Source: a virus. From it: DNA of 30,414 bases. The notes beneath the pieces were generated by a model that searched no databases, was not told where the DNA came from, and was given only the letters and a program-made list of their open reading frames with translations. A program made the position numbers and the translations under genes. The stretch covers positions 1-30,414 of the IMG/VR virus record IMGVR_UViG_3300017768_000043, one strand, 5' to 3'. Below, piece by piece: positions 24,133 to 30,414 of this stretch. Within the stretch, counting starts at the first letter, position 1. Each line of letters opens with the position of its first letter.

Positions 24133-24772
24133 TATCTTGTGTACTCAGTTGTGAGATATTAAAAGTTCTTGAACCGCCAGTATGATCTAACCAAAAATAT
24201 CCACCTGCTGAGGCATTAACACCTGTACCTGTATAAGTTACTGTATTATCAGAGCCATCTATATCCATGTAGTTAGTAGCACCATCAATATTTATATTTG
24301 ATGTAACTGTGTTATTTGAGCCATTAATAATCCAGTCCAAGTCAAGTGATGCAGCTAATGCTGTTGTACCTTGATTTAATGTAAATGTATTACCGCTACC
24401 TGTTACATCAACATTTTGGTTTGAGCCGTCAGCACTATAAGTATCTGTAGGATCTACCTGGATAGTAAATGTGTTAGTGCCGCCATCAAACTCGTAGAAA
24501 CCTGTAAATGTGTCAGCAAATATATCACCAAGAAATTTGTTAGTTGCACCAATCATGTTGATATCTAAAGTCATAGTGTTTCCATCCAAATCAAATGCGT
24601 TTACACTACCTGCTGTGGAGTTAAGTCCACCAATAATATTAGATATACCTAGTTGTTCTAGGTCTATATTTGCACCAGTACCAGACTGATCTACATATAT
24701 TTCGTTGTCAGCCGCGTAACTTGTCCATGCACTCAGCATCACAAGTAGGCTTATCAATTTTATTTTCATCAT
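24041..24772 (-). CDS. Curlin-like secreted protein (candidate CsgG substrate)
   Basis: A 243-residue protein with a signal peptide (MMKIKLISLLVMLSAWTSYA, cut near 20/21). The mature start EIYVDQSGTGANIDLEQLGI, followed by SNII, carries two curlin-type Q-x-G repeats (Gln29-Ser-Gly and Gln40-Leu-Gly-Ile-Ser-Asn). The rest is a Gly/Asn/Asp/Thr-rich strand-turn series (GSGNTFTLNQG, GSNNTVTSNINIDG, GSDNTVTYTG), as in amyloid-forming or beta-solenoid proteins. The end has two Cys (231 and 243) that might pair. AAGGAG lies about ten bases before the ATG. It overlaps CsgG by 65 bases and FecR by 92. It is larger and less regular than E. coli CsgA, so 'curlin-like' rather than CsgA. Confidence 0.72.
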   Translation of the reverse strand: MMKIKLISLLVMLSAWTSYAADNEIYVDQSGTGANIDLEQLGISNIIGGLNSTAGSVNAFDLDGNTMTLDINMIGATNKFLGDIFADTFTGFYEFDGGTNTFTIQVDPTDTYSADGSNQNVDVTGSGNTFTLNQGTTALAASLDLDWIINGSNNTVTSNINIDGATNYMDIDGSDNTVTYTGTGVNASAGGYFWLDHTGGSRTFNISQLSTQDNDWLKIISVSGTAASTVCVIQNDQGTSTSC

Positions 24773-25610
24773 GTAATTCTACTCCTTGGTCTGTATTTTG
24801 TAAAATCCAAAAACCCCGATCATAACCAGACTGAATTATTTCTAATACACCGCCCTCAATCGCTTTCATTAGTGCTATAGTTGATGATTCATTTCGCGCG
24901 TTTCCTAGTTCTATTTCTACAAGTTCGGTATTTGCTTCAATAAACCTAAATACATCCTCAGATTTACCATAGCTAAATATAGTCTTTTGACTTAATACTT
25001 CAAGCAATACTTCGCCTGTAGCTACAGACACCATTCTAAGCGAAACTGTAATATTATCCTCTCTATACTGTACGCTGTTACCAATTCCTAAGTATCTAGC
25101 ACCTATACCACCAGATTCTAGGTTAGCTTCGTAAGATATAACAGCACCCTCTATCAATATACCAGCAAACAATAAAGGTCTTAGTGCTTTCTTTTTCTCT
25201 TCTTCAGTTGCGGTTTGCTCTCTTGCGGATCTTATAAGCTGTCGTTCTTTGGTTAGGTTATCTAGTCCTACTCTTTCAACTACCCTAAAAAACTTTCCGT
25301 TACCAGCGTGTTTTAAGGCTCTTATAAGTAGTGCGTTTGGTTGTTGTGTTATGGCCGTGCTAAATAAAGCAAACTCGCTGTTGCTTTTTCTTTGACCAGT
25401 TTGATCTGTAAAAGCAGTTGGATATACAGCAACAACAGGACTAACCTGTGGTATAGGTACATTTTTAAGTTCTACAGATTGTAGATCTTGTATTGATACT
25501 ATGTCTTTGCTTGAAAATCTTTGTTCGTAAGTATCTTCGTACTGGTCAAATATAGAACAGCTAGAAAGTGAAAGTACCAATAGGTATTGTAATTTCTGTA
25601 ACTGTGCCAT
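24708..25610 (-). CDS. csgG: CsgG: curli secretion channel, outer-membrane lipoprotein
   Basis: A 300-residue CsgG homologue. A lipoprotein signal ends in LSSC with acylated Cys18. The conserved core is easy to match to E. coli CsgG: TGQ at 71-73, FSTAI at 83-87, LIRALK, VERVGLDNLTKERQLIRSA (111-129), and ILIEGAVISYEANLESGGIG then ARYLGIG (151-177), VSLRMVSVATGEVL, and GYDRGFW (262-268). In E. coli the nine-subunit channel has a constriction lined by Tyr51, Asn55 and Phe56. Here Phe83 aligns with Phe56, while the Tyr and Asn positions differ. It would export unfolded curli subunits across the outer membrane. It overlaps csgF by 50 bases and the curlin-like gene by 65. Confidence 0.93.
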   Translation of the reverse strand: MAQLQKLQYLLVLSLSSCSIFDQYEDTYEQRFSSKDIVSIQDLQSVELKNVPIPQVSPVVAVYPTAFTDQTGQRKSNSEFALFSTAITQQPNALLIRALKHAGNGKFFRVVERVGLDNLTKERQLIRSAREQTATEEEKKKALRPLLFAGILIEGAVISYEANLESGGIGARYLGIGNSVQYREDNITVSLRMVSVATGEVLLEVLSQKTIFSYGKSEDVFRFIEANTELVEIELGNARNESSTIALMKAIEGGVLEIIQSGYDRGFWILQNTDQGVELHDENKIDKPTCDAECMDKLRG

Positions 25611-26061
25611 CTGCTTCTGTTATTTTTAAGGTTAATGTTACGCCATCACTTGTATATTCAATAGTGTTGCCCTCTAGTGTTATTGTACCTGCATTTTGTG
25701 GCGTTTCTCCAAACAGATTGTTGACCAACTGCCTAGACAACTCTGCATATACTCTTGATTCTAGGTTACGCATAAACCTAGCTAATGTGCTGTTTTCTTT
25801 TTCTCTTTCTATTTCATCTTGTAAGGCTTTGATTTCTTCTTTGATAGTTAGCTTACGGCTAAACTCTTGGTTCTCTATTGTTAGATAATGAGAGGATGTA
25901 CCTACACCATTAAAACTAGGTGACTTAAACTTGTGTACTATTTGGTCTGCTTTGACATTTTCTACAAAAATTCCAACACACAAAAGTATGCCTATAACAG
26001 CAACTATTTTAATTATTGTATCTTTTTCTTTTTCCGAAAATTTAATCTTTCCTTTGGTCAT
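25561..26061 (-). CDS. csgF: CsgF-like curli assembly factor
   Basis: A 166-residue protein. It has an unusually long charged N-region (1-14), then a hydrophobic signal core (15-33), cleavage likely after VKA at 38. The mature start DQIVHKFKSPSFNG aligns with the CsgF N-terminus (F-x-x-P-x-F-x-G), the segment that inserts into the CsgG channel. The C-terminal part matches the CsgF end: LSRQLVNNLFG, GTITLEGNTIEYTSDGVTL, then KITEADGTVTEITIPIGTF. Between them is a helix richer in Glu and Lys than in E. coli. CsgF caps the CsgG channel outside and couples export to fibre growth. It is placed just before csgG, as in known curli operons. Confidence 0.9.
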   Translation of the reverse strand: MTKGKIKFSEKEKDTIIKIVAVIGILLCVGIFVENVKADQIVHKFKSPSFNGVGTSSHYLTIENQEFSRKLTIKEEIKALQDEIEREKENSTLARFMRNLESRVYAELSRQLVNNLFGETPQNAGTITLEGNTIEYTSDGVTLTLKITEADGTVTEITIPIGTFTF

Positions 26062-26392
26062 CTCTTTCTGCCTTTGCTATTTTTTCTATATCAACTAAAT
26101 TTGGTACGCCTAACAAAGTTTTTAACAACACATCTTGTCTTATACTTTGATTGTCAACGGCTCTTACTCTGTCAATTAGACTGACAATAATGCCATATTG
26201 ACTATCTAACTTTGTGCTGACTCGCTCTTCCATAGTGTCCAAGCTAGTCTGGACTTTTTCATCTAAGGTATCTAACTTAGTTTCCATACCATCAATGATT
26301 CTGTTTATCAGTTTCCAAACAAAAACTCCAAGACCTAAAGCTGCGGCTATCGGGAAGCCAACTTCGGTAATAAGAGCAACAGCATCACTCAT
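26042..26392 (-). CDS. Membrane-anchored coiled-coil protein, 116 aa
   Basis: A 116-residue protein with one N-terminal membrane segment (about 11-30, VGFPIAAALGLGVFVWKLIN) and then a long charged coiled coil (METKLDTLDEKVQTSLDTME, and more). This holin- or BhlA-like plan is common for small phage membrane proteins. It is the last gene before csgF and overlaps it by 20 bases. Its own ATG overlaps the stop of the 46-residue basic gene (ATGA). It could be a lysis factor or could work with the secretion module. No family is certain. Confidence 0.7.
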   Translation of the reverse strand: MSDAVALITEVGFPIAAALGLGVFVWKLINRIIDGMETKLDTLDEKVQTSLDTMEERVSTKLDSQYGIIVSLIDRVRAVDNQSIRQDVLLKTLLGVPNLVDIEKIAKAERDDQRKD

Positions 26393-26529
26393 TTATGAGT
26401 TTTTATAACTTCAAAGTCTGCTGTTTGTGAAGCGCCTTTGTGTGGCACAAACTTACCTTTGTTTTTCATCAACTTGTAAGATTTACCAACTTTCATAAAG
26501 TGGTAGCCTTTTGGTGCTTTTACTTTCAT
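26389..26529 (-). CDS. Tiny basic protein, 46 aa
   Basis: A 46-residue Lys-rich protein starting MKVKAPKGYHFMKVGKSYKL and ending FEVIKTHK. It is joined to the previous gene by TAATG and to the next by ATGA, which makes the frame secure despite its size. The opening resembles small phage proteins of the 'APKGYHFMK' type that accompany other mini-genes near portals. Its function is unknown. Confidence 0.75.
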   Translation of the reverse strand: MKVKAPKGYHFMKVGKSYKLMKNKGKFVPHKGASQTADFEVIKTHK

Positions 26530-26648
26530 TACTTTTTCTTTTTCTTTTTAGTTCTTAGTTTTGCAAAATCAGCCCCAGTAATTTTATTACGAGGTTTTGC
26601 TACCCGAGCAAGTTTTTTTTGTTTTGGTGAATATTTTTTAAAAGGCAT
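26529..26648 (-). CDS. Tiny basic protein, 39 aa
   Basis: A 39-residue protein, MPFKKYSPKQKKLARVAKPR then NKITGADFAKLR and a poly-Lys tail. The 'KYSPKQKKLA...P+.KITGADF..L' pattern is one I recall from small phage proteins near portals in several marine phages. The stop overlaps the next ATG (TAATG). It lies two bases after the 23-residue gene. A nucleic-acid-binding role is likely from charge alone. Confidence 0.78.
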   Translation of the reverse strand: MPFKKYSPKQKKLARVAKPRNKITGADFAKLRTKKKKKK

Positions 26649-26650
26649 GA

Positions 26651-26722
26651 TTATTTACCCTTTTTCTTTTTGCCTTTTTTCTTTTTAGGCTTCATTGGTT
26701 TTCCGTATCCGTATCCTGGCAT
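26651..26722 (-). CDS. Very small Gly/Tyr/Lys protein, 23 aa
   Basis: A 23-residue open frame reading MPGYGYGKPMK followed by an almost pure Lys/Gly tail. AAGGAG lies six bases before the ATG. It is spaced by one base from the upstream stop and two from the next gene, as in its neighbours. The MPGYGYGKPMK opening is reminiscent of tiny proteins in marine phage contigs. The good ribosome-binding site and exact fit in the operon support a real gene despite the length. Confidence 0.65.
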   Translation of the reverse strand: MPGYGYGKPMKPKKKKGKKKKGK

Positions 26723-26723
26723 G

Positions 26724-26897
26724 TTACTTCTCCTTTTTCTTTTTAGTTGTTTTTTTAACTCTAACAGTTTTATAAGCCTCATTCACCTTTGGTGTGGACT
26801 TATCGTCAGGTATGTATTGGCCTTTTTTGTTTCTGGTTCTAACTTGTACCTGTTCTGTTTTAGTTAGTTTACCCCATAAGTTACTAAAAAATTTCAT
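26724..26897 (-). CDS. Small basic protein, 57 aa
   Basis: A 57-residue protein, MKFFSNLWGKLTKTEQVQVR then TRNKKGQYIPDDKSTPKVNE and a Lys-rich end. TAGGAG at good spacing precedes the ATG. The middle (VRTRNKKGQYIPDD) looks like a short folded segment, and the tail is basic. Its function is unknown. It belongs to the row of basic mini-genes between the portal and csgF. Confidence 0.72.
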   Translation of the reverse strand: MKFFSNLWGKLTKTEQVQVRTRNKKGQYIPDDKSTPKVNEAYKTVRVKKTTKKKKEK

Positions 26898-26907
26898 AAT
26901 ATTACTC

Positions 26908-27168
26908 CTATTTTTTTTTAATAATGGTTTTTACATTTGTTGGTTTACCACCAACGCCTTGTTTTACAGCCCGCTTTCTTCTTACTGCACTAGCTATTTG
27001 TTTTCCAGTCATCTTAGCAGCTTTTGCTTTGGGTACACATTTCGGATATTTTCTTTTGCGATCAGATTTAAGTTTTGATCTACCACATTTTTTATAGCCA
27101 CCACCTTTTTTAGGTGCGCCAATATCTACCCATTCTTCTTGAAACCACTCTTTCAGTCCTTTGGCCAT
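26908..27168 (-). CDS. DUF5872-like basic protein, 86 aa
   Basis: An 86-residue basic protein. MAKGLKEWFQEEWVDIGAPK then KKGGGYKKCGR and RKRKYPKCVPKAKAAKMTGK followed by AVRRKR match the DUF5872 pattern, found in many aquatic phages and large viruses. The two Cys (GYKKCGR and YPKCVP) may bind metal. The role is not known. The charge suggests DNA binding or packaging help. Its ATG overlaps the stop of the 51-residue gene (TAATG). Confidence 0.82.
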   Translation of the reverse strand: MAKGLKEWFQEEWVDIGAPKKGGGYKKCGRSKLKSDRKRKYPKCVPKAKAAKMTGKQIASAVRRKRAVKQGVGGKPTNVKTIIKKK

Positions 27169-27323
27169 TATCTATACCCGCCGCCTCTTTTCTTATATTC
27201 ACGAACTAACCAAGCATTTGCATAAGCACTTGGATAAACTTTGAACTTTCTTTTTGCTTCAGCCTTTACTCTGGAATATAGACTAGGGTTTGTAGGAGTT
27301 GGACCTTTTTTCTTTTTTGCCAT
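27168..27323 (-). CDS. Small basic protein, 51 aa
   Basis: A 51-residue protein starting MAKKKKGPTPTNPSLYSRVK and ending with the strongly patterned KFKVYPSAYANAWLVREYKK then RGGGYR. The 'VYPSAYANAW.VREYK+RGG.Y' segment recurs in small virus proteins that often lie beside DUF5872 genes, as here. Overlap with the DUF5872-like gene is TAATG. Its biochemical role is unknown. Confidence 0.8.
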   Translation of the reverse strand: MAKKKKGPTPTNPSLYSRVKAEAKRKFKVYPSAYANAWLVREYKKRGGGYR

Positions 27324-27329
27324 AATAAT

Positions 27330-27581
27330 TTACCAGTTTTTACAAGACCAATATCTTGCGGTTAGTTTACTTGGTGGACTTGTGTCACACTTATGTCTAG
27401 CCCTAAAAGATTTTCTTCTGGCAGGACTGTTTTTTTTGATTTTCATGTTTGGATCGCCAAAACGAATAAGTTTTGTTTTGTCACCTTGTTTTGCTAGAAC
27501 AGCAAACTTCTTTGATTTACTAGGCGTTCTTTTGGGTTTGTTGTAACCGCTAAATCTTTCGCCTCTGTATGTAATCGCCAT
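27330..27581 (-). CDS. DUF6321-like basic protein, 83 aa
   Basis: An 83-residue basic protein. GYNKPKRTPSKSKKFAVLAK then KLIRFGDPNMKIKKNSPARR then SFRARHKCDTSPPSKLTARY and WSCK fit the DUF6321 pattern of phages and large viruses. The His-Lys-Cys-Asp and Trp-Ser-Cys-Lys near the end may bind metal. The ATG overlaps the previous stop (TAATG), and the stop is six bases before the next gene. The role is unknown. It may be a structural or DNA-associated protein. Confidence 0.83.
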   Translation of the reverse strand: MAITYRGERFSGYNKPKRTPSKSKKFAVLAKQGDKTKLIRFGDPNMKIKKNSPARRKSFRARHKCDTSPPSKLTARYWSCKNW

Positions 27582-27757
27582 TAATGTAACCTCTGTTCTT
27601 CAATAAAAATCACTTTTGAATCTTCTTTTATCTCACCCCCAGATAAAATTGTCAAAATTTGTAACGCATGATTCTCGTCTTTGGCCATTATATCTCTTGC
27701 TATATAAACTAGATCGCCCTCGCGAACTTCTAAATTATATATTTTGTGTTGGCACAT
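27581..27757 (-). CDS. Small acidic protein overlapping portal 3' end, 58 aa
   Basis: A 58-residue protein, MCQHKIYNLEVREGDLVYIA, then RDIMAKDENHALQILTILSG and an acidic end. Unlike its neighbours it is acidic and beta/helix-mixed. The start lies inside the portal gene (23-base overlap), with AAGGA 12-13 bases upstream. The stop overlaps the DUF6321-like start (TAATG), which supports the frame. Its function is unknown. Confidence 0.68.
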   Translation of the reverse strand: MCQHKIYNLEVREGDLVYIARDIMAKDENHALQILTILSGGEIKEDSKVIFIEEQRLH

Positions 27758-29888
27758 TATTTGTAAACAGTCCTTGGGCTTGATTCTTTGCAGTCTGTCT
27801 TATGACTTCACGATCTCGCTCCATAATAGCGTTGATTTCAGCGATATTGACCTGTGATCCGTACTTACCTTGCAGTTCTATTGCTTTCAATCGGATCTGG
27901 GCTTCTTCTATATCCCTTTGTCTGTCATCATCCATTATGATTTTCATTCTGTCTGTTTCAGCGTCTATGATTGCTTTTTGTGCTAAGTTTTGCGCTTTTT
28001 GTGCTTCAGCAGTAGCTAAAATTTCTTCCGCAGACGGCTTTTGTGCTTCTGGCGGGGTGGGTGGTAGTGGCGGAACTTCTGTATTTATAAACGATTGTGC
28101 GTCTTGGAAGCCTGCCATTTCGATCATTCTGGTCAATGTATTGGCATATTGTTGTAAACTTACCAAAGGATTACTAGGTCCTAGTGTTGTCATTATTTGT
28201 TCTTGTTTGCCTGCTAAAGAACTAAGAACTTGAAACTTTTCTTCATCAGATGACTTAGATATAGCGACATTTACAACAATATCCTTGTCATTATCCCAAT
28301 ATCTAGGATCAACTGGCACAAATTTGCCGTTTAATCTAAACACATCTTGGGCGTTTTGGTGCTTAACTACCAATGAATTGACTGTTTTGAACATGGTTTT
28401 AAGACCGCCCTCTGCAAAATGCCTGCATATTAGTTCTACTCTGCCTTGCGCACCGCTCATAGTTGCTGATACAGCTGCTTTTGTCGTAGATTGTAGGGCA
28501 TCTGCGTTCAATCCAGCACTAGCCTTTGATACGCCAGTTCTGTTTTCTTTGGCTTCGTCTAAATAACCTAGAACAGGAAAAGCCTCTTTACCCACAAAAG
28601 GTACAGCAAAAGGTTGCACCATGCCTGGCGCTCTCATTCTTATTGGTTGTCCTATGTCTGTGTTAAGTACATCATCAATATTAACTTGACCCTCAACAAT
28701 ACCCATTCGTGGGAAGATTGAATGACCAAGCGAGTCTAAAGTATCACGCATAATCTGTGATTTAGCTGCCTGTATCGGTTTAAGATAGTCAGCTGGACAT
28801 GAGCCAATAGCTGTATGCGGTTCTGGATCAGGACAGAACATACATATTGGTAGTTCATCCCATTGTTCTACCATCAAAACATGAAGTCCGTCACCAACAG
28901 TACACACTCTTACACGCTCGTCTATGCCGTCATTGTCAAAATCATAAAATAAATAATGCTCAACATACAAGACATCTTTGCCACCAGCATCATTTCTATC
29001 TGGGTAAACTAAATTGTCATAAGGGTTTCTAGCTTCTTGTTCTTCGTAGCTTTGCGGATCAAGTGCGCTACCGCCATAGCCAGCATATTGCATCATTTCT
29101 TCTTGGTCATACCCCATAGCAACTAAATCAGATACAGACTTAATCATGCGGTGTGCAACATAAGATGAAGATTCTAAATCTCGTGCGTGTCTTGATATTA
29201 AGATCTCTTCTGGTGGTATTGCTTCAATACACACTTGATCTTTTGGCATGAGCCGTCTGATAGTCATGTCGTAACTGGTAGGTATTTCCTGAGTAACCTC
29301 TTCTTGGGTTACAGGATCAATCGTAGTAATAGATTCTTTGGTAGCTTTTTCTTTTAGTACCTCTACGTTTTTATCAAGTATCAAGGCTTGATAAGACTGC
29401 GGATCTAAGTCTGTGTATTCGTGGGTGCTAGCCATAACACTGTCATCCCAGAACACTTTAACGAAGCCTGTCTTTCTCACAAGCGCGTCTTTAAATACTT
29501 CATACAAAACTTTGAAACCAGGGTTCTTTTGTTGAATGATGTAGTTAATATAATCTGTTTGTTGTTCTGCTAGTGGTATATCTTCTGGACCTTTTGGCAC
29601 AAACTCTACAATTTTTTTAGTGCCAAAGAATGTTCGCATAATGGAGGGCAACATAAACAATACGCTCTCTCTAACATCTGTTGACACAAACTCAGACTGC
29701 ACACTTGATGTGCTGCTTGGTTCTGTACCTAAATAATATTCTGTTGATTCGGCTCTGTCTGCGCCTACTTGATGTATGAAGTCTTTGGCATCATCCATTT
29801 CTGATTTGATGACACCAACAAGGTTGAGCATATTTGTTTCTTCCTCAACAGCAGCTTTCATATCTTTTTCTTTAATTTTTTCTGCCAT
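27735..29888 (-). CDS. Portal protein, P22-like
   Basis: A 717-residue portal. Early segments ESTEYYLGTEPSSTSSVQSE and SVLFMLPSIMRTFFG are typical of the P22-type portal of podoviruses. The middle has EEILISRHARDLESSSYVAH and KPIQAAKSQIMRDTLDSLGH, and the C-terminal part is a long coiled coil (ILATAEAQKAQNLAQKAIID) that may form the barrel. The portal is the ring through which DNA enters and leaves the head. It lies one base after the terminase stop and precedes the mini-gene row. Length is close to that of P22 gp1 (725 residues). Confidence 0.92.
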   Translation of the reverse strand: MAEKIKEKDMKAAVEEETNMLNLVGVIKSEMDDAKDFIHQVGADRAESTEYYLGTEPSSTSSVQSEFVSTDVRESVLFMLPSIMRTFFGTKKIVEFVPKGPEDIPLAEQQTDYINYIIQQKNPGFKVLYEVFKDALVRKTGFVKVFWDDSVMASTHEYTDLDPQSYQALILDKNVEVLKEKATKESITTIDPVTQEEVTQEIPTSYDMTIRRLMPKDQVCIEAIPPEEILISRHARDLESSSYVAHRMIKSVSDLVAMGYDQEEMMQYAGYGGSALDPQSYEEQEARNPYDNLVYPDRNDAGGKDVLYVEHYLFYDFDNDGIDERVRVCTVGDGLHVLMVEQWDELPICMFCPDPEPHTAIGSCPADYLKPIQAAKSQIMRDTLDSLGHSIFPRMGIVEGQVNIDDVLNTDIGQPIRMRAPGMVQPFAVPFVGKEAFPVLGYLDEAKENRTGVSKASAGLNADALQSTTKAAVSATMSGAQGRVELICRHFAEGGLKTMFKTVNSLVVKHQNAQDVFRLNGKFVPVDPRYWDNDKDIVVNVAISKSSDEEKFQVLSSLAGKQEQIMTTLGPSNPLVSLQQYANTLTRMIEMAGFQDAQSFINTEVPPLPPTPPEAQKPSAEEILATAEAQKAQNLAQKAIIDAETDRMKIIMDDDRQRDIEEAQIRLKAIELQGKYGSQVNIAEINAIMERDREVIRQTAKNQAQGLFTNNVPTQNI

Positions 29889-29889
29889 G

Positions 29890-30414
29890 TTACCCTACTC
29901 GTATAATTCGTGATTTAAGTGGTTTTTTAAAATTATACCCTAAAAAACTTGTGCTACCACCAAAACTTGCAGCTGAACTTGCCATAGTCAAAGCCAGAGC
30001 GTCAGCCTTATCAGGGGATTTAATGCCACGCTTACGCATTTCTTCTTTGGACTCTATTTTAATTTTGCCTGTAGAAGTATATTTATACAAAGGCGCAGCA
30101 AGTTCAGCTACCAAGTCGTCATCTACGGGTAATCTACAGTCGCGTTGTGAAAGATAATCTTTGATCGCGAACCATAATTCAGCACGCAAATTCAAATAAT
30201 TTTTTTTACTTGATGGTGCTTCGGCAACATTGATACCGCGCACGGGTAAGTTTTGTTCTGCCAGTCTGTCCACCACGCCCGCGCCGAGTCCAATGACATC
30301 AATCAATATTTCTTGTGGACGCTCTATCGCGGTGCAGTCGTCATACTTATTTTTTATCACGCCGCATAGTTGCATAAGATCCATAGACTTGAACGAGGTT
30401 ATTTCCATAACATG
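29890..30414 (-). CDS. terL: Large terminase subunit, C-terminal nuclease domain (5' end outside window)
   Basis: About 175 residues at the C-terminus of a large terminase. The frame stays open to the window edge, so the internal Met at 30408 is not the start. The RuvC-like nuclease signals are ILIDVIGLGAGVVDRL, where Asp is a metal ligand, then YLNLRAELWFAIKDYL, and near the end KSPDKADALALTM with the last metal Asp. This domain cuts concatemeric DNA during packaging. The ATPase half and any small terminase would be upstream, beyond the window. It precedes the portal by one base, the usual order. Confidence 0.9.
   Translation of the reverse strand, partial: HVMEITSFKSMDLMQLCGVIKNKYDDCTAIERPQEILIDVIGLGAGVVDRLAEQNLPVRGINVAEAPSSKKNYLNLRAELWFAIKDYLSQRDCRLPVDDDLVAELAAPLYKYTSTGKIKIESKEEMRKRGIKSPDKADALALTMASSAASFGGSTSFLGYNFKKPLKSRIIRVG

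Noticed and set aside
21262-26061. Assembly chimera joining bacterial curli genes to a phage contig
   Set aside because: Both borders are gene overlaps with phage-type genes (20 bases at csgF, TGATG at the cyclase end), with the same strand, density and base composition. Read mapping would be the formal test.

Overview
The window is part of a short-tailed (podovirus-like) phage genome, very probably marine. The base composition is AT-rich, and coding is almost gapless: start and stop codons overlap as ATGA, TAATG or TGATG. The virion proteins belong to kinds common in marine phage contigs: P22-like portal, SU10-type capsid, gp10-like tail stabiliser, and the small basic DUF5872- and DUF6321-like proteins. 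The host cannot be read from the sequence; an AT-rich marine alphaproteobacterium such as SAR11 is a plausible guess. The window is incomplete at both ends: a primase-like gene is cut at base 1 and the large terminase at base 30414. No RNA polymerase, DNA polymerase, integrase, tRNA or CRISPR array was seen.

Layout. All genes but one are on the minus strand, so transcription runs right to left. (1) 30414-27735: terminase nuclease domain and portal. (2) 27757-26389: eight tiny, mostly Lys/Arg-rich genes, six of them below 60 codons. (3) 26392-21262: a membrane/coiled-coil protein, then CsgF, CsgG, a curlin-like secreted protein, a FecR-domain protein and a CHASE2-adenylate cyclase. (4) 21262-19729: lysis region with an XhlA-like protein, a holin-like protein, a staphylococcal-type nuclease and a GH24 lysozyme. 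(5) 19692-3757: virion genes, comprising a repeat protein, scaffold, major capsid, adaptor, tail/fibre proteins (one fibre has thirty 17-residue repeats and an S74 chaperone), tail stabiliser and ejection proteins. (6) 3452-3760: one plus-strand DUF3310 gene. (7) 3388-1: early replication and recombination genes, comprising an HTH regulator, a PD-(D/E)XK nuclease with a Cas4-like cysteine pattern, a Sak4-like ATPase, an SSB-like protein and a primase-like protein.

The most remarkable part is block 3. It joins a curli-type outer-membrane secretion channel (CsgG plus CsgF) and a candidate amyloid-like substrate to a periplasmic FecR protein and a membrane cAMP-forming enzyme. It lies inside the late operon of a lytic-looking phage, directly before the lysis genes. 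Both edges are fused to phage genes by overlapping start and stop codons, which argues that it is a real phage module and not an assembly artefact. Plausible roles, all inferred, are remodelling the infected cell surface, altering host cAMP signalling, blocking superinfection, or helping with the outer-membrane step of lysis, since no spanin was recognised.
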